A DNA stretch of 64,000 nucleotides from WYEG01 sp049414625 (GTDB lineage Bacteria > Desulfobacterota > Thermodesulfobacteria > Thermodesulfobacteriales > Thermodesulfobacteriaceae). The notes beneath the pieces were generated by a model, which saw only the letters and a list, made by a program, of their open reading frames with translations, did not search any database and was not told the origin of the DNA. The stretch spans positions 70,150 to 134,149 of the forward strand of contig JBMSAU010000122.1 in the NCBI GenBank assembly GCA_049414625.1, given 5' to 3'. Shown here in pieces: positions 44,804 to 53,020 of the stretch (its first letter is position 1; each line of letters opens with the position of its first letter). A program made the position numbers and the translations under genes.

Positions 44804-44834
44804 ATCTTTAGCCTTCCTCTATGGTCTTTTTTTA

Positions 44835-45017
44835 CTACTCGATGGACTCTAGGGTAAAGACTTCTTCGAAGGTTGCAGGGGAACAGCGCCCCATTTCAAT
44901 AAACTTGATGACGATCTCTTTTGTAGTGCGAAGGATGATTTCTTCCACGGGGTTTAAAGCCTGCTTTTCTCCGAGGTTTTGACGTTTTTCTAAGTTGATT
45001 ATCTTATCTTGAGGCAT
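44835..45017 (-). CDS. Small conserved-looking protein, 60 aa
   Basis: 60 residues; the second half (EIVIKFIEMGRCSPATFEEVF) resembles a short conserved protein I recall in Deltaproteobacteria, with no known function. It sits between tRNA-Ala and the flavoprotein gene, same strand, 31 bp ahead of the latter. Confidence 0.5.
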   Translation of the reverse strand: MPQDKIINLEKRQNLGEKQALNPVEEIILRTTKEIVIKFIEMGRCSPATFEEVFTLESIE

Positions 45018-45028
45018 AAAGTTTTAGA

Positions 45029-45103
45029 TGGTGGAGCCGGTGGGACTTGAACCCACGACCTCGTGAATGCCATTCACGCGCTCTCCCTCTGAGCTACGGC
45101 CCC
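45029..45103 (-). tRNA. tRNA-Ala (GGC)
   Basis: Cloverleaf on the minus strand: acceptor GGGGCCG/CGGCTCC, D arm GCTC/GAGC, anticodon stem CGTGA/TCACG with loop ATGGCAT (anticodon GGC), T arm GTGGG/CCCAC. Discriminator A and an encoded CCA, the only one of the four tRNAs here with CCA. Confidence 0.95.
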
Positions 45104-45438
45104 AGATTCTTATTTAATTTTAAGCTTAAATTCTTCTTTTGTCAAGCAATTATAAGTGAGCTGTTCAAAAAGGCTTTCTACATTGTCCTGCCGAGCAAAA
45201 GCCGAGGCATCCCTCACTTCGTTCGGGACGGCGTCCCTTATCACTTCGTTCGGGACGATGCTCCAGGGAGAGTGACCTCCTCGGTTGACGCTTCCCCCTC
45301 TCTCCTCCGGTCAGAATGGCAAAAACGGTATGGATAAATGACACTTGGTTGGCTTGCAAATGACATAAGACTTTCTTATTTTTACTTGAATTTTTATTTA
45401 GCTAATCTAATATTATACTCAAACTAAAACTAAGGAGG
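45104..45438. repeat. 335-bp gap with REP-like repeat, copy 2, and an internal direct repeat
   Basis: Between tRNA-Ala and phoH. About 45186-45330 is GC-richer than its flanks and carries TCACTTCGTTCGGGACG twice (45214-45230, 45241-45257; 27-bp period), plus CTGCCGAGC...GCCGAGG pieces like copy 1 at 15645. The last 70 bp is AT-rich promoter DNA for phoH. No gene seen. Confidence 0.5.
45386..45413 (+). promoter_or_regulatory. Predicted promoter for phoH operon
   Basis: TTGAAT at 45386-45391, 16 bp, TAATAT at 45408-45413 (or TATTAT at 45411-45416 with 19 bp). Followed by AAGGAGG. Confidence 0.4.
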
Positions 45439-45450
45439 ATGCGTAAAAAG

Positions 45451-46440
45451 ATGGCAAGAAGGGCTGTAGAAGAGGTTGAGGTAAGAGAGCTTGTTTTTGA
45501 AGATTATCCCCTTCTTAGGAACCTTTATGGGGAGAGGGGGATAAATTTTAAGATTTTAGAAAAGCTCTTTCATGTTGAGCTCACACTTCGAGGAAATCAA
45601 GTGATCATGACGGGTGCACCTTACGATGTTGAGCTTGCTGACAAGGCGTTAACCGAACTTTATGGGCTTATCAAGGCTGGTTATAATCTTTATCCTTCGG
45701 ATGTGGAATATGCAGGAAGAACTCTCCTTGAAAACCCAAATGTTAGCCTAAAGGACATCTTTCTTGATACTATACTTGTCACCCCTGGGAAAAAGATCAT
45801 TGCTCCCAAAAGCCCCACTCAGAAAAAGTACATCGATGCCATAAGGCAGGCTGACATTGTTTTTGGTATTGGTCCAGCAGGAACCGGTAAGACCTATCTC
45901 GCGGTAGCCATGGCTGTATCCTTCCTGCTTAAGGGAGAGGTGAGTAGGATCATTCTTGTGAGACCTGCGGTTGAAGCTGGGGAAAAGCTTGGCTTTTTAC
46001 CAGGAGACCTTGTTGAAAAGGTAAACCCCTATCTTCGTCCTATTTATGACGCCCTCTACGACATGCTATCCTTTGACCGGGTAACAAAGCTCTTCCAAAA
46101 AGGTGTGATTGAGATTGCTCCCCTTGCCTTCATGCGGGGTAGAACCTTGAACGACGCTTTCATAATTTTGGATGAAGCCCAGAACACTACTACTGAACAG
46201 ATGAAGATGTTCTTAACAAGAATCGGACAAGGCTCAAGAGCGGTGATCACAGGGGATGTGACCCAGATTGACCTTCCCGACCCAAAGAAGTCAGGTTTGC
46301 TTGAGGCGATGGAGATACTTGAAGGGATCGAAGGAATAGCTTTTGTCTACTTTACCAAGCAGGATGTGGTTAGGCATCCCATCGTGCAAAGGATAATTGA
46401 AGCCTACGAAAGGAAGGAGGCAAGAAAGGGTGAAGGCTAA
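45451..46440 (+). CDS. phoH: PhoH family ATPase
   Basis: About 329 residues. Cytoplasmic ATPase, RNA-linked in several bacteria. N-terminal KH-like part, Walker A GPAGTGKTYLAV near 138 and Walker B AFIILDEAQNTT near 240, then TRIGQGSRAVITGD. ATG 45439 abuts the AGGAGG directly, so ATG 45451 (MARRAVEEV) is the likelier start. The 3' end overlaps the molybdopterin-binding gene by 11 bp. Confidence 0.93.
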   Translation: MARRAVEEVEVRELVFEDYPLLRNLYGERGINFKILEKLFHVELTLRGNQVIMTGAPYDVELADKALTELYGLIKAGYNLYPSDVEYAGRTLLENPNVSLKDIFLDTILVTPGKKIIAPKSPTQKKYIDAIRQADIVFGIGPAGTGKTYLAVAMAVSFLLKGEVSRIILVRPAVEAGEKLGFLPGDLVEKVNPYLRPIYDALYDMLSFDRVTKLFQKGVIEIAPLAFMRGRTLNDAFIILDEAQNTTTEQMKMFLTRIGQGSRAVITGDVTQIDLPDPKKSGLLEAMEILEGIEGIAFVYFTKQDVVRHPIVQRIIEAYERKEARKGEG

Positions 46441-47467
46441 GCTGATACCTGTTGAGGAGGCTATTGGACATGTTTTACCCCACGATGTAACCATGATCGT
46501 CCCCGGGCAGTTTAAGGGGGCTCGCTTTAAGAAAGGGCATATCATCCGAGAAGAGGATATCCCAATCCTTAAAGCCTGCGGGAAGGACCATATCTACATT
46601 CTTGAGCTTGAGCCGGATGAGCTTCATGAGGATGAGGTTGCTCTCAGGCTTGCCAAAGCATGCTGTGGAGAGGGGGTAACATTTTCTCCAGAAATTCGCG
46701 AGGGAAAGGTAATCTTTAAGGCAGATAGAGATGGACTTTTCAAGGTGGAAACCGAAGCGGTTTTTCGCATAAACATGCTTGGGGAGATAAGCTTATCCAC
46801 AAAGCACAACAACCTCTGGGTAAAAAAGGGAGATCAGCTTGCAGGGGGAAGAGCAATTCCCCTTGTGGTAAAAGAGTCTCTGGTTAGGGAAGTGGAAAGG
46901 ATTTGCTCGGAGTATTCACAAGGGGTTTTAAGGGTTCTTCCCAGAAAGGTTAACTCCGCAGGTCTTGTTATCACCGGGAACGAGGTTTTCTACGGCAGAA
47001 TTGAGGATGCCTTTGCCCCGAGGTTAATACCGAAGCTTCAGAGTTTTGGATTAAACGTTCTTGGACCGCTCTTTGCCCCAGACGATAGAGAATTTATCAG
47101 AGCTTCCATTGAGGACCTATTCAAGCGAGGAGCGGAGGTAGTGCTTGTTACTGGTGGAATGTCTGTTGACCCAGACGATGTTACTCGCTTAGCCATTCAG
47201 GATTTAAATCCTGACCATTACGTTTACGGAACTCCGGTTCTTCCCGGAAACATGTTCCTTTACGCAAGCCTGGGAGATAGGGTGATCCTTGGTATACCTG
47301 CTTGTGCAATGTTTTTCAAAATCACCGTCCTTGACCTTATCCTACCCCGAGTTCTTGTTGGTGAGAAGATTACTCGGGAAGACATTGCAAGGCTTGGTCA
47401 CGGTGGCTTTTGCTACAACTGTCCAGAGTGTAGATACCCAATCTGCCCCTTTGGAAAGGCATGCTAA
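46430..47467 (+). CDS. MoeA/MogA-like molybdopterin-binding protein with Cys tail
   Basis: About 345 residues from GTG 46430, which has AGGAGG 10 bp ahead; the ATG at 46397 lies inside phoH. The N-terminal part is like MoeA domain III/IV (VLPHDVTMIVPGQFKG), the central MoaB/Mog domain has ITGNEVFYGRIEDAF and VLVTGGMSVDPDDVT. The end adds a Cys-rich tail (CYNCPECRYPICPFGKAC) fit for a metal or Fe-S site, absent from ordinary MoeA. With mobB at 50.4 kb it suggests molybdo- or tungstoenzymes. Confidence 0.82.
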   Translation: MKAKLIPVEEAIGHVLPHDVTMIVPGQFKGARFKKGHIIREEDIPILKACGKDHIYILELEPDELHEDEVALRLAKACCGEGVTFSPEIREGKVIFKADRDGLFKVETEAVFRINMLGEISLSTKHNNLWVKKGDQLAGGRAIPLVVKESLVREVERICSEYSQGVLRVLPRKVNSAGLVITGNEVFYGRIEDAFAPRLIPKLQSFGLNVLGPLFAPDDREFIRASIEDLFKRGAEVVLVTGGMSVDPDDVTRLAIQDLNPDHYVYGTPVLPGNMFLYASLGDRVILGIPACAMFFKITVLDLILPRVLVGEKITREDIARLGHGGFCYNCPECRYPICPFGKAC

Positions 47468-47739
47468 ACGCCTTCCTTAGAGCTTTGATCAAGACAATAG
47501 ACCTTTTACTATTCCTTTATGTCTGGCTCATTATCGCTCGAGCTATAATCTCCTGGGTTAACCCTAATCCTTATCATCCTGTAGTTCGGTTTCTTTACCA
47601 GACAACCGAGCCTGTGTTAAGTATAGCAAGACGAGTTATTCCACCTATCTACGGGCTTGACCTAAGCCCAGTTGCGGTAATATTTTTAATATATCTTATC
47701 CGCGAACTTTTGCATTATATAAGGTTTAATCTGTATTAG
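47461..47739 (+). CDS. YggT family membrane protein
   Basis: 92 residues, two membrane helices, with the WLIIARAIISWVNP and LDLSPVAVIFLIYLIRELL segments typical of YggT/Ycf19. Linked to cell division and envelope stability in some bacteria. ATG overlaps the previous stop by 7 bp. Confidence 0.88.
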   Translation: MLNAFLRALIKTIDLLLFLYVWLIIARAIISWVNPNPYHPVVRFLYQTTEPVLSIARRVIPPIYGLDLSPVAVIFLIYLIRELLHYIRFNLY

Positions 47740-47760
47740 CCTAGGCAAATCCCTAAAAGT

Positions 47761-47976
47761 ATGCTTTTTGAGGTAAAGGTAAAATCTTTAGAAGTAGAAA
47801 TTCGGGCAAAGTTAGACGATAACGAGGCTAACAAGAGGCTTCTTTCTTTTTTAGCAAAAAAGCTAAACCCGCCCAAGGAAAATCTTAAGATTGTGAAAGG
47901 AAATAGAGAAAGGAAAAAGCTAATAAAGATAAAGGATATTACTGAAGAAGCATTCTGGGAGAAGATTAGTCCATGA
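47761..47976 (+). CDS. DUF167/YggU family protein
   Basis: 71 residues. Family pattern of a basic alpha/beta protein with ANKRLLSFLAKKL and the IVKGNRERKKLIKI segment. Usually found next to yggT, as here. Function unknown. The stop overlaps the HAD gene start by 4 bp. Confidence 0.85.
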   Translation: MLFEVKVKSLEVEIRAKLDDNEANKRLLSFLAKKLNPPKENLKIVKGNRERKKLIKIKDITEEAFWEKISP

Positions 47977-48644
47977 AAAGACACATCTTTTTTGATTTAG
48001 ACGGAGTTATACTTGACTCGATGAAGTATCATGCTCGGGCTTGGATTGAAGCCTTTTCGCAATTAGGGCTATCCTTTAGCGAAGAAGAAATTTATCTTCA
48101 TGAAGGGGCGATAGAGCTTGACACTGCAAGAACCCTTTTTACCTCCCGAGGGGTCAATCCGACGAAGGAATTCTTTGAGTCAGCCTTTAGGCTCCAAAAG
48201 AGGATCTTTTTAGAAAAATACGCCAAGCTTGTCAAACCTTATCCTCAAGTGCCAGACCTTTTAGAAAACTTGAAGAGGGATGGGAGGAAGCTTGCCTTGG
48301 TTACAAGCTCTCACGCCGAGATCTTAGAAAAGGTCTTTCCTAGAAGCTTAGAGAAGTTTTTTGATGTCATCGTGACAGGAGATAAGGTGCCAAGAAGAAA
48401 GCCCCATCCTGACCCTTATCTTACAGCTTTATCTACACTTCAAGCTGATAAGAGTGATTCCCTTGTCGTTGAAAATGCGCCAGCTGGTATTAAGTCAGCG
48501 AAATCGGCAGGGCTCTTTTGCGTTGCAATCAAAACAACCCTTCCTGAGGAACATCTAAAGCTTGCCGACCTAATCGCCGAGGACCACACCCACTTAAGCG
48601 AGCTACTGCTTGACGGAAGCTTAAAAAGGGAGGGTAAAGGCTAG
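47973..48644 (+). CDS. HAD-superfamily phosphatase (beta-phosphoglucomutase-like)
   Basis: 223 residues. Motif I DLDGVILDS with nucleophile and acid Asp, cap domain 15-85, motif II VTSSHAE, motif III K in VPRRKPHPDPY, motif IV ENAPAGIKSA. Sugar-phosphate phosphatase or mutase; substrate open. Confidence 0.88.
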   Translation: MKRHIFFDLDGVILDSMKYHARAWIEAFSQLGLSFSEEEIYLHEGAIELDTARTLFTSRGVNPTKEFFESAFRLQKRIFLEKYAKLVKPYPQVPDLLENLKRDGRKLALVTSSHAEILEKVFPRSLEKFFDVIVTGDKVPRRKPHPDPYLTALSTLQADKSDSLVVENAPAGIKSAKSAGLFCVAIKTTLPEEHLKLADLIAEDHTHLSELLLDGSLKREGKG

Positions 48645-49571
48645 TTGTTCAACTATTTAGAATACTTTTCTCGCTATCAAGAGATTATCCCAGACTTTGA
48701 CGAGTTTATCGAACATCTTCGAACACCCCATCAACAGTATTTTAGGATAAACAATCTAAAGATAAGTCAAGATGAGGTCCCATTTCTTTTAGAGAAGTTA
48801 AGGGAAAAGGGTATTGTGGCTGAGCCAGTATCAGCGGTTCCAGGTTTTTACTACGTTGTGAACAACGAGGAGGTTTCTCTTGGGAATGTTCTTGAGTATA
48901 GCCTTGGGTTTATCCATTCTATGACCCTTTCAAGTGCTCTTCCAGTGATCGCCCTTGACCCAAAGCCTGGAGAGTTGATACTTGACCTCTGCGCAGCCCC
49001 AGGCGGAAAGACCGCTTTAATGAGCATGCTCACAAACGATAGGGCTTACATCATTGCCAATGATAAAAGGCTAGACAGACTAACCGCTCTTTCAGCAAAC
49101 TTGAAAAGACTGGGAGTAACTTGTGCTATTTTGACGAGATATCGGGGGGAAGAGTTTCCCTTCGGATTAGAGTTTGATAAGGTTTTGGTCGATGCCCCTT
49201 GCTCTGGAGAAGGAAGATATCGCATAGGGCTTGAAGGGGAGTTGCTCTATCAGAAAGGCTCAGGCAGGGCAAACCTTCCCGCAATTCAAAAAGGACTTAT
49301 CGTTCGGGCATTTGACCTGTTAAAACCAGGTGGTATCTTGGTTTACTCTACTTGCACCATAAACCCTGAGGAGAACGAAGCGGTAGTTGATTATCTTTTG
49401 CGAAAAAGACAAGCGAGACTACTTGATTTTGAAGCTCCTCTTCCTTTTGAACCAGGGCTAACCGAATGGCAAGGCAAGCCCTTCCATCCTGACATGGTAA
49501 AAACTAAAAGGTTTTATAGCCATAAGACAAGAGCAGTTGGTTTCTTCGTAGCAAAGCTAATCAAAGCTTAA
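48645..49571 (+). CDS. RsmB/NOP-family RNA 5-methylcytosine methyltransferase
   Basis: 308 residues. SAM motif I LDLCAAPGGKTALM, motif IV DAPCSGEGRYR, motif VI YSTCTINPEENEAVV with the two catalytic Cys. Starts with TTG right after the HAD stop, served by GGGAGGG 9-10 bp ahead. rRNA or tRNA target unknown; short form without the NusB-like domain of RsmB, so closer to YebU/NSUN types. Confidence 0.9.
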   Translation: MFNYLEYFSRYQEIIPDFDEFIEHLRTPHQQYFRINNLKISQDEVPFLLEKLREKGIVAEPVSAVPGFYYVVNNEEVSLGNVLEYSLGFIHSMTLSSALPVIALDPKPGELILDLCAAPGGKTALMSMLTNDRAYIIANDKRLDRLTALSANLKRLGVTCAILTRYRGEEFPFGLEFDKVLVDAPCSGEGRYRIGLEGELLYQKGSGRANLPAIQKGLIVRAFDLLKPGGILVYSTCTINPEENEAVVDYLLRKRQARLLDFEAPLPFEPGLTEWQGKPFHPDMVKTKRFYSHKTRAVGFFVAKLIKA

Positions 49572-49665
49572 TAAACTGAGCTTTTCATAAACCTTAGCTT
49601 GCGAGTTTTCGTTTGAGTTTTATAATATGTATAATTGTAAAAAAAATTGATTTTGAGGTGCCCCC

Positions 49666-50355
49666 ATGGAGTTAACCTTCTATGGACATTCCTGTTTTAA
49701 AATAGTTTCCCCTCAGGGTAAGAAGATCCTTATAGACCCTTGGGTAAGCAATCCTCAAGCCCCAAAGGACGTTGACCTTGGTCCTTATGATTACATCCTC
49801 ATAACCCATGCCCATGGGGACCATTTAGGGGATGCGATAAAGCTTGCAAGGACATCCGTAACTCAGGTCATAGCCATCCACGAAATCCAGCAGTATCTTC
49901 TAAGTAAGGGCGTTCCTAATGCCATAGGTATGAACATCGGGGGAAGCTACCGTTCAAACGGTCTCACCTTTACGATGGTTATGGCTCTTCATAGCTCCTC
50001 TTTGCCCGATGGTTCATACGGTGGTGAGCCCTGCGGCTTTGTCATCACTCTGGAAAATGGACTTAAGGTCTATCATGCTGGGGACACGGGTTTATTCTAC
50101 GACATGAAGCTGATAGGTGAGCTATACCAGCCTGACGTAGCCCTCATCCCCATCGGAGACCACTATGTGATGGGTCCAAGGGAAGCAGCTAAGGCTTGTC
50201 AGCTTATCAAGCCAAAATTCGTGATCCCCATGCATTACCAGACCTTCCCAATTCTTACCGGCACGGTTGAAGAGTTTAAAGCCTTCCTTAGCGAAGAGGA
50301 TTATCAACCCGAGGTTATAGTCTTAAGACCTGGAGAAAGCTTTATCCTTAAATAG
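49666..50355 (+). CDS. UPF0173 metal-dependent hydrolase (metallo-beta-lactamase fold)
   Basis: 229 residues. MELTFYGHSCFKI start and THAHGDHLGD (HxHxDH) metal motif, DTGLFYDMKLIG and IPMHY for the remaining ligands. Same layout as the YtkL/UPF0173 family. Substrate unknown. Confidence 0.92.
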   Translation: MELTFYGHSCFKIVSPQGKKILIDPWVSNPQAPKDVDLGPYDYILITHAHGDHLGDAIKLARTSVTQVIAIHEIQQYLLSKGVPNAIGMNIGGSYRSNGLTFTMVMALHSSSLPDGSYGGEPCGFVITLENGLKVYHAGDTGLFYDMKLIGELYQPDVALIPIGDHYVMGPREAAKACQLIKPKFVIPMHYQTFPILTGTVEEFKAFLSEEDYQPEVIVLRPGESFILK

Positions 50356-50368
50356 TCTTTGCAAAGGT

Positions 50369-50998
50369 ATGCCCAAATTTCTTGCCCTATCTGGATACCA
50401 CAATTCTGGGAAAACTACGGTTGGAACCTATATCGTTGCCAAGCTTTCAGAAAGGGGCTATAAGGTTGGAGTCATTAAATCTACAAAAGAAACGACAGAG
50501 GAAACTGATAAACCGGGATCTGACACTTTTAAATACAGAAAGGCAGGAGCAAAGTTAGTTGCCCTTTTTCAAAAGGACAGGATGACTCTTTTTATTGAGG
50601 ATTTGCCAAAGGAAAAAGATAAAGTTTTTACCCTCTTTGAAAGGCTTTTTTTTGATTACGACTTGGTAATCCTTGAAGGATTTAAAGAATGGAGGGATGT
50701 CCCTAAGATTTGGCTTAAAAGCAACGATGAAGAGGGGCTCCCTGAAGGAATAGAAAACATCCAGATGATTGCTGAAGCAAAGGATAAAGAAAAGATCCTT
50801 AGGTTTGTGGAGGAATATTTAGGAGTCCAAAACAACGGAGATATAAAAATCTTTGTATTTGTAAATGATGAGTATATTCCGTTAAAACCACATTTGAAGC
50901 TCCTTTGTCAAAACATCATGCTTGGGATCTTGGCAAGCCTAAAAGGTGTCACCCAAATACAAGAGGTAAAGACCGTCGAAGTTTTGATCAAAAGGTAA
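50369..50998 (+). CDS. mobB: Molybdopterin-guanine dinucleotide biosynthesis protein MobB
   Basis: 209 residues. P-loop GYHNSGKTTVGTYI at residues 8-21; KSTKETTEETDKPGSDTF and LVILEGFKEW are MobB motifs. GTP-binding helper of MobA in forming Mo-bis-MGD. The C-terminal 45 residues extend past the usual length and look like a small extra domain (FVFVNDEYIPLKPH). Confidence 0.9.
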   Translation: MPKFLALSGYHNSGKTTVGTYIVAKLSERGYKVGVIKSTKETTEETDKPGSDTFKYRKAGAKLVALFQKDRMTLFIEDLPKEKDKVFTLFERLFFDYDLVILEGFKEWRDVPKIWLKSNDEEGLPEGIENIQMIAEAKDKEKILRFVEEYLGVQNNGDIKIFVFVNDEYIPLKPHLKLLCQNIMLGILASLKGVTQIQEVKTVEVLIKR

Positions 50999-51032
50999 AG
51001 AGCTAGGTTAAGGAAGAGAAAAGGTCTACCGC

Positions 51033-51536
51033 ATGGAAAGGAGGATACTCTGGGCTCCCTGGAGAGGAGAGTATGTAAGCGGAAAAAGGGAAAATAAATG
51101 CATCTTTTGCCCCCCTTACGAAGGAGTAGCCCCGGACGATAGACCTATCCTCTACTTTGATAATTTGGTAGTAGTAATGCTCAACAAGTTTCCTTATAAC
51201 ACAGGGCATCTTCTCATCAGCCCTGTTAGACATGTGGCTGAGCTTGAGGATCTCTCAAGTGAGGAGCTTTTAGCCCTCATGAAGATTACTCAAGAATCCA
51301 TCAGGATCCTTAAAGGGTGCCTAAAGCCTGATGGATTTAATGTGGGTTTTAACCTTGGTAAGGTTGCTGGAGCTGGCTATCCTGATCATATCCATCTACA
51401 GGTTGTTCCTCGTTGGGTCGGTGATGTAAACTTTCTAACCATCCTTGACGATGTCCGTTTAGCTTCCAACCATTACCTACAGGTCCATGAAATGTTAAAA
51501 TCTTATTTTGATAAACTAAAGGAGAAGAAGTCATGA
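51033..51536 (+). CDS. HIT-domain protein (Ap4A phosphorylase/hydrolase type)
   Basis: 167 residues. ILWAPWRGEYV start and NVGFNLGKVAGAGYPDHIH are typical. The histidine triad reads HIHLQ, the last His replaced by Gln, as in GalT-branch and some Ap4A phosphorylase-like proteins. Nucleotide hydrolase or transferase. Stop overlaps the PEP carboxylase start by 4 bp. Confidence 0.9.
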   Translation: MERRILWAPWRGEYVSGKRENKCIFCPPYEGVAPDDRPILYFDNLVVVMLNKFPYNTGHLLISPVRHVAELEDLSSEELLALMKITQESIRILKGCLKPDGFNVGFNLGKVAGAGYPDHIHLQVVPRWVGDVNFLTILDDVRLASNHYLQVHEMLKSYFDKLKEKKS

Positions 51537-53020
51537 GGAAGATCCCAAGGGTGATGTCCACTCAACATCCAGACAATGTCTCCCTTCCTTTCTTTGCAGA
51601 AACGCAAGACATGTCTGGAGATGACGAGATCCAAGAAGCCTACTACGCCTTTTCTCATCTTGGGTGCGATGAGCAGATGTGGGATAGCGAGGGCAAAGAG
51701 GTGGACGACTTCGTAGTAAAAAAGTTACTCACAAAATATCCACATTTCTTCAAAAAACATCCTCTTGGAGTTGAGTATTTTCTCACTTTAAGGGTCCCAA
51801 ACCCTGCCGTTGAAAAAGAAGAAGCAAAGGTCTTGGTTGAAGCCTTAGAGAGCATCCCAAGAAGTATGGATGTGGCAAGGCTTTTCTACGGTGAGCTATG
51901 CCCGCCTCCCATCTTTGAGGTCATTTTACCCATGACAACCTCAGCTGAAGACCTAAATCGGGTCTACTATTTCTACAAAAACTTCATCTCTGGAAAGCAG
52001 AATCAACCGATCTACAACGGAAGTATAACCGTTGCCGAGTGGGTGGGAGAGTTTTTGCCAGAAAAGATAAACGTTATTCCCCTCTTTGAAGATATACCCT
52101 CAATGCTTGACTGCGAGAATATAGTAAGAAATTTTCTTAAAGATAAGAAAGAAAGCTATCTTCGCGTTTTTCTTGCAAGGTCAGACCCAGCCTTAAACTA
52201 CGGCATCATCTCCGCAGTCCTTGCCAACAAGATAGCCTTAAAGAGTTTAGAAAGAGTTTCTAAAGAATTAGAAAAAGATATCTACCCTATCCTTGGGGCT
52301 GGCTCTCCTCCTTTTAGGGGTAATCTCACTCCTTATACTGTCGACCATGTTTGTTCTGAATACCCCTGCGTTGAGACCTTCACAGTGCAATCAGCCTTCA
52401 AGTATGATAATCCTATTGAGGATGTGATAACCGCTATCAGAAAGCTAAAGAGCTTTGTTAGACATCCTTTAGAGGAGTTTGACGAAGGCTTTGCCAGAAG
52501 CGTGATAGAAAAGACCTCTAAGGAGTATCAAGAGATAGTGGAGAAAATAGCAGACCTGATCAACCTTGTAGCTAAGTATGTCCCAAGGCGCAGAATGAGA
52601 AAGCTTCATGTAGGTCTATTTGGTTATGCGAGGACCCTAGGGAAGGTGAGGCTTCCAAGGGCGATCGGCTTTTGTGCTGCTTGCTACTCTATTGGACTGC
52701 CTCCCGAGATATTTGGACTTTCCGCCCTAACCCCAGAGGAAATTCGAGAGCTAAAGGGCATCTATCGGAATCTTGAGATAGATTTTTCTATAGCTTTAAG
52801 ATACTTAAACACTGGAGCTCTCGAATTCCTCCCTGAGGAGGTTCGGAAAAAAATCCTAGCTTCGTTAAAGCTGGTAAATTCTTTAGATATAAAGACATCC
52901 ATTGACCTTGACCATAAAGATGTAACCGCGAGGATTTTGAAGGCGATAAAAAACGAGCAATTTTCTTTAATTTCTGACCTTATTGTCGAAGGTGGGCTTT
53001 TGCGAAAGTTCTTGGGTTAA
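51533..53020 (+). CDS. ppcA: Archaeal-type phosphoenolpyruvate carboxylase
   Basis: 495 residues, half the size of bacterial Ppc. Adds bicarbonate to PEP, giving oxaloacetate. Marks of the atypical family: PRVMSTQHPDNV near the start, ILGAGSPPFRGNLTP, ETFTVQSAFKYD, and a GLFGYAR motif. This family is mainly archaeal with scattered bacterial members, suggesting old transfer. Composition looks like its neighbours, so any transfer is not recent. Confidence 0.95.
   Translation: MRKIPRVMSTQHPDNVSLPFFAETQDMSGDDEIQEAYYAFSHLGCDEQMWDSEGKEVDDFVVKKLLTKYPHFFKKHPLGVEYFLTLRVPNPAVEKEEAKVLVEALESIPRSMDVARLFYGELCPPPIFEVILPMTTSAEDLNRVYYFYKNFISGKQNQPIYNGSITVAEWVGEFLPEKINVIPLFEDIPSMLDCENIVRNFLKDKKESYLRVFLARSDPALNYGIISAVLANKIALKSLERVSKELEKDIYPILGAGSPPFRGNLTPYTVDHVCSEYPCVETFTVQSAFKYDNPIEDVITAIRKLKSFVRHPLEEFDEGFARSVIEKTSKEYQEIVEKIADLINLVAKYVPRRRMRKLHVGLFGYARTLGKVRLPRAIGFCAACYSIGLPPEIFGLSALTPEEIRELKGIYRNLEIDFSIALRYLNTGALEFLPEEVRKKILASLKLVNSLDIKTSIDLDHKDVTARILKAIKNEQFSLISDLIVEGGLLRKFLG

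Noticed and set aside
45214..45257. Two 17-bp repeats with 27-bp period as CRISPR-like
   Set aside because: Only two copies with a 10-bp gap that is too short for a spacer; better explained as REP-type sequence.
45047..45337. Plus-strand 96-codon frame
   Set aside because: Runs through the antisense of tRNA-Ala and the repeat; not a gene.
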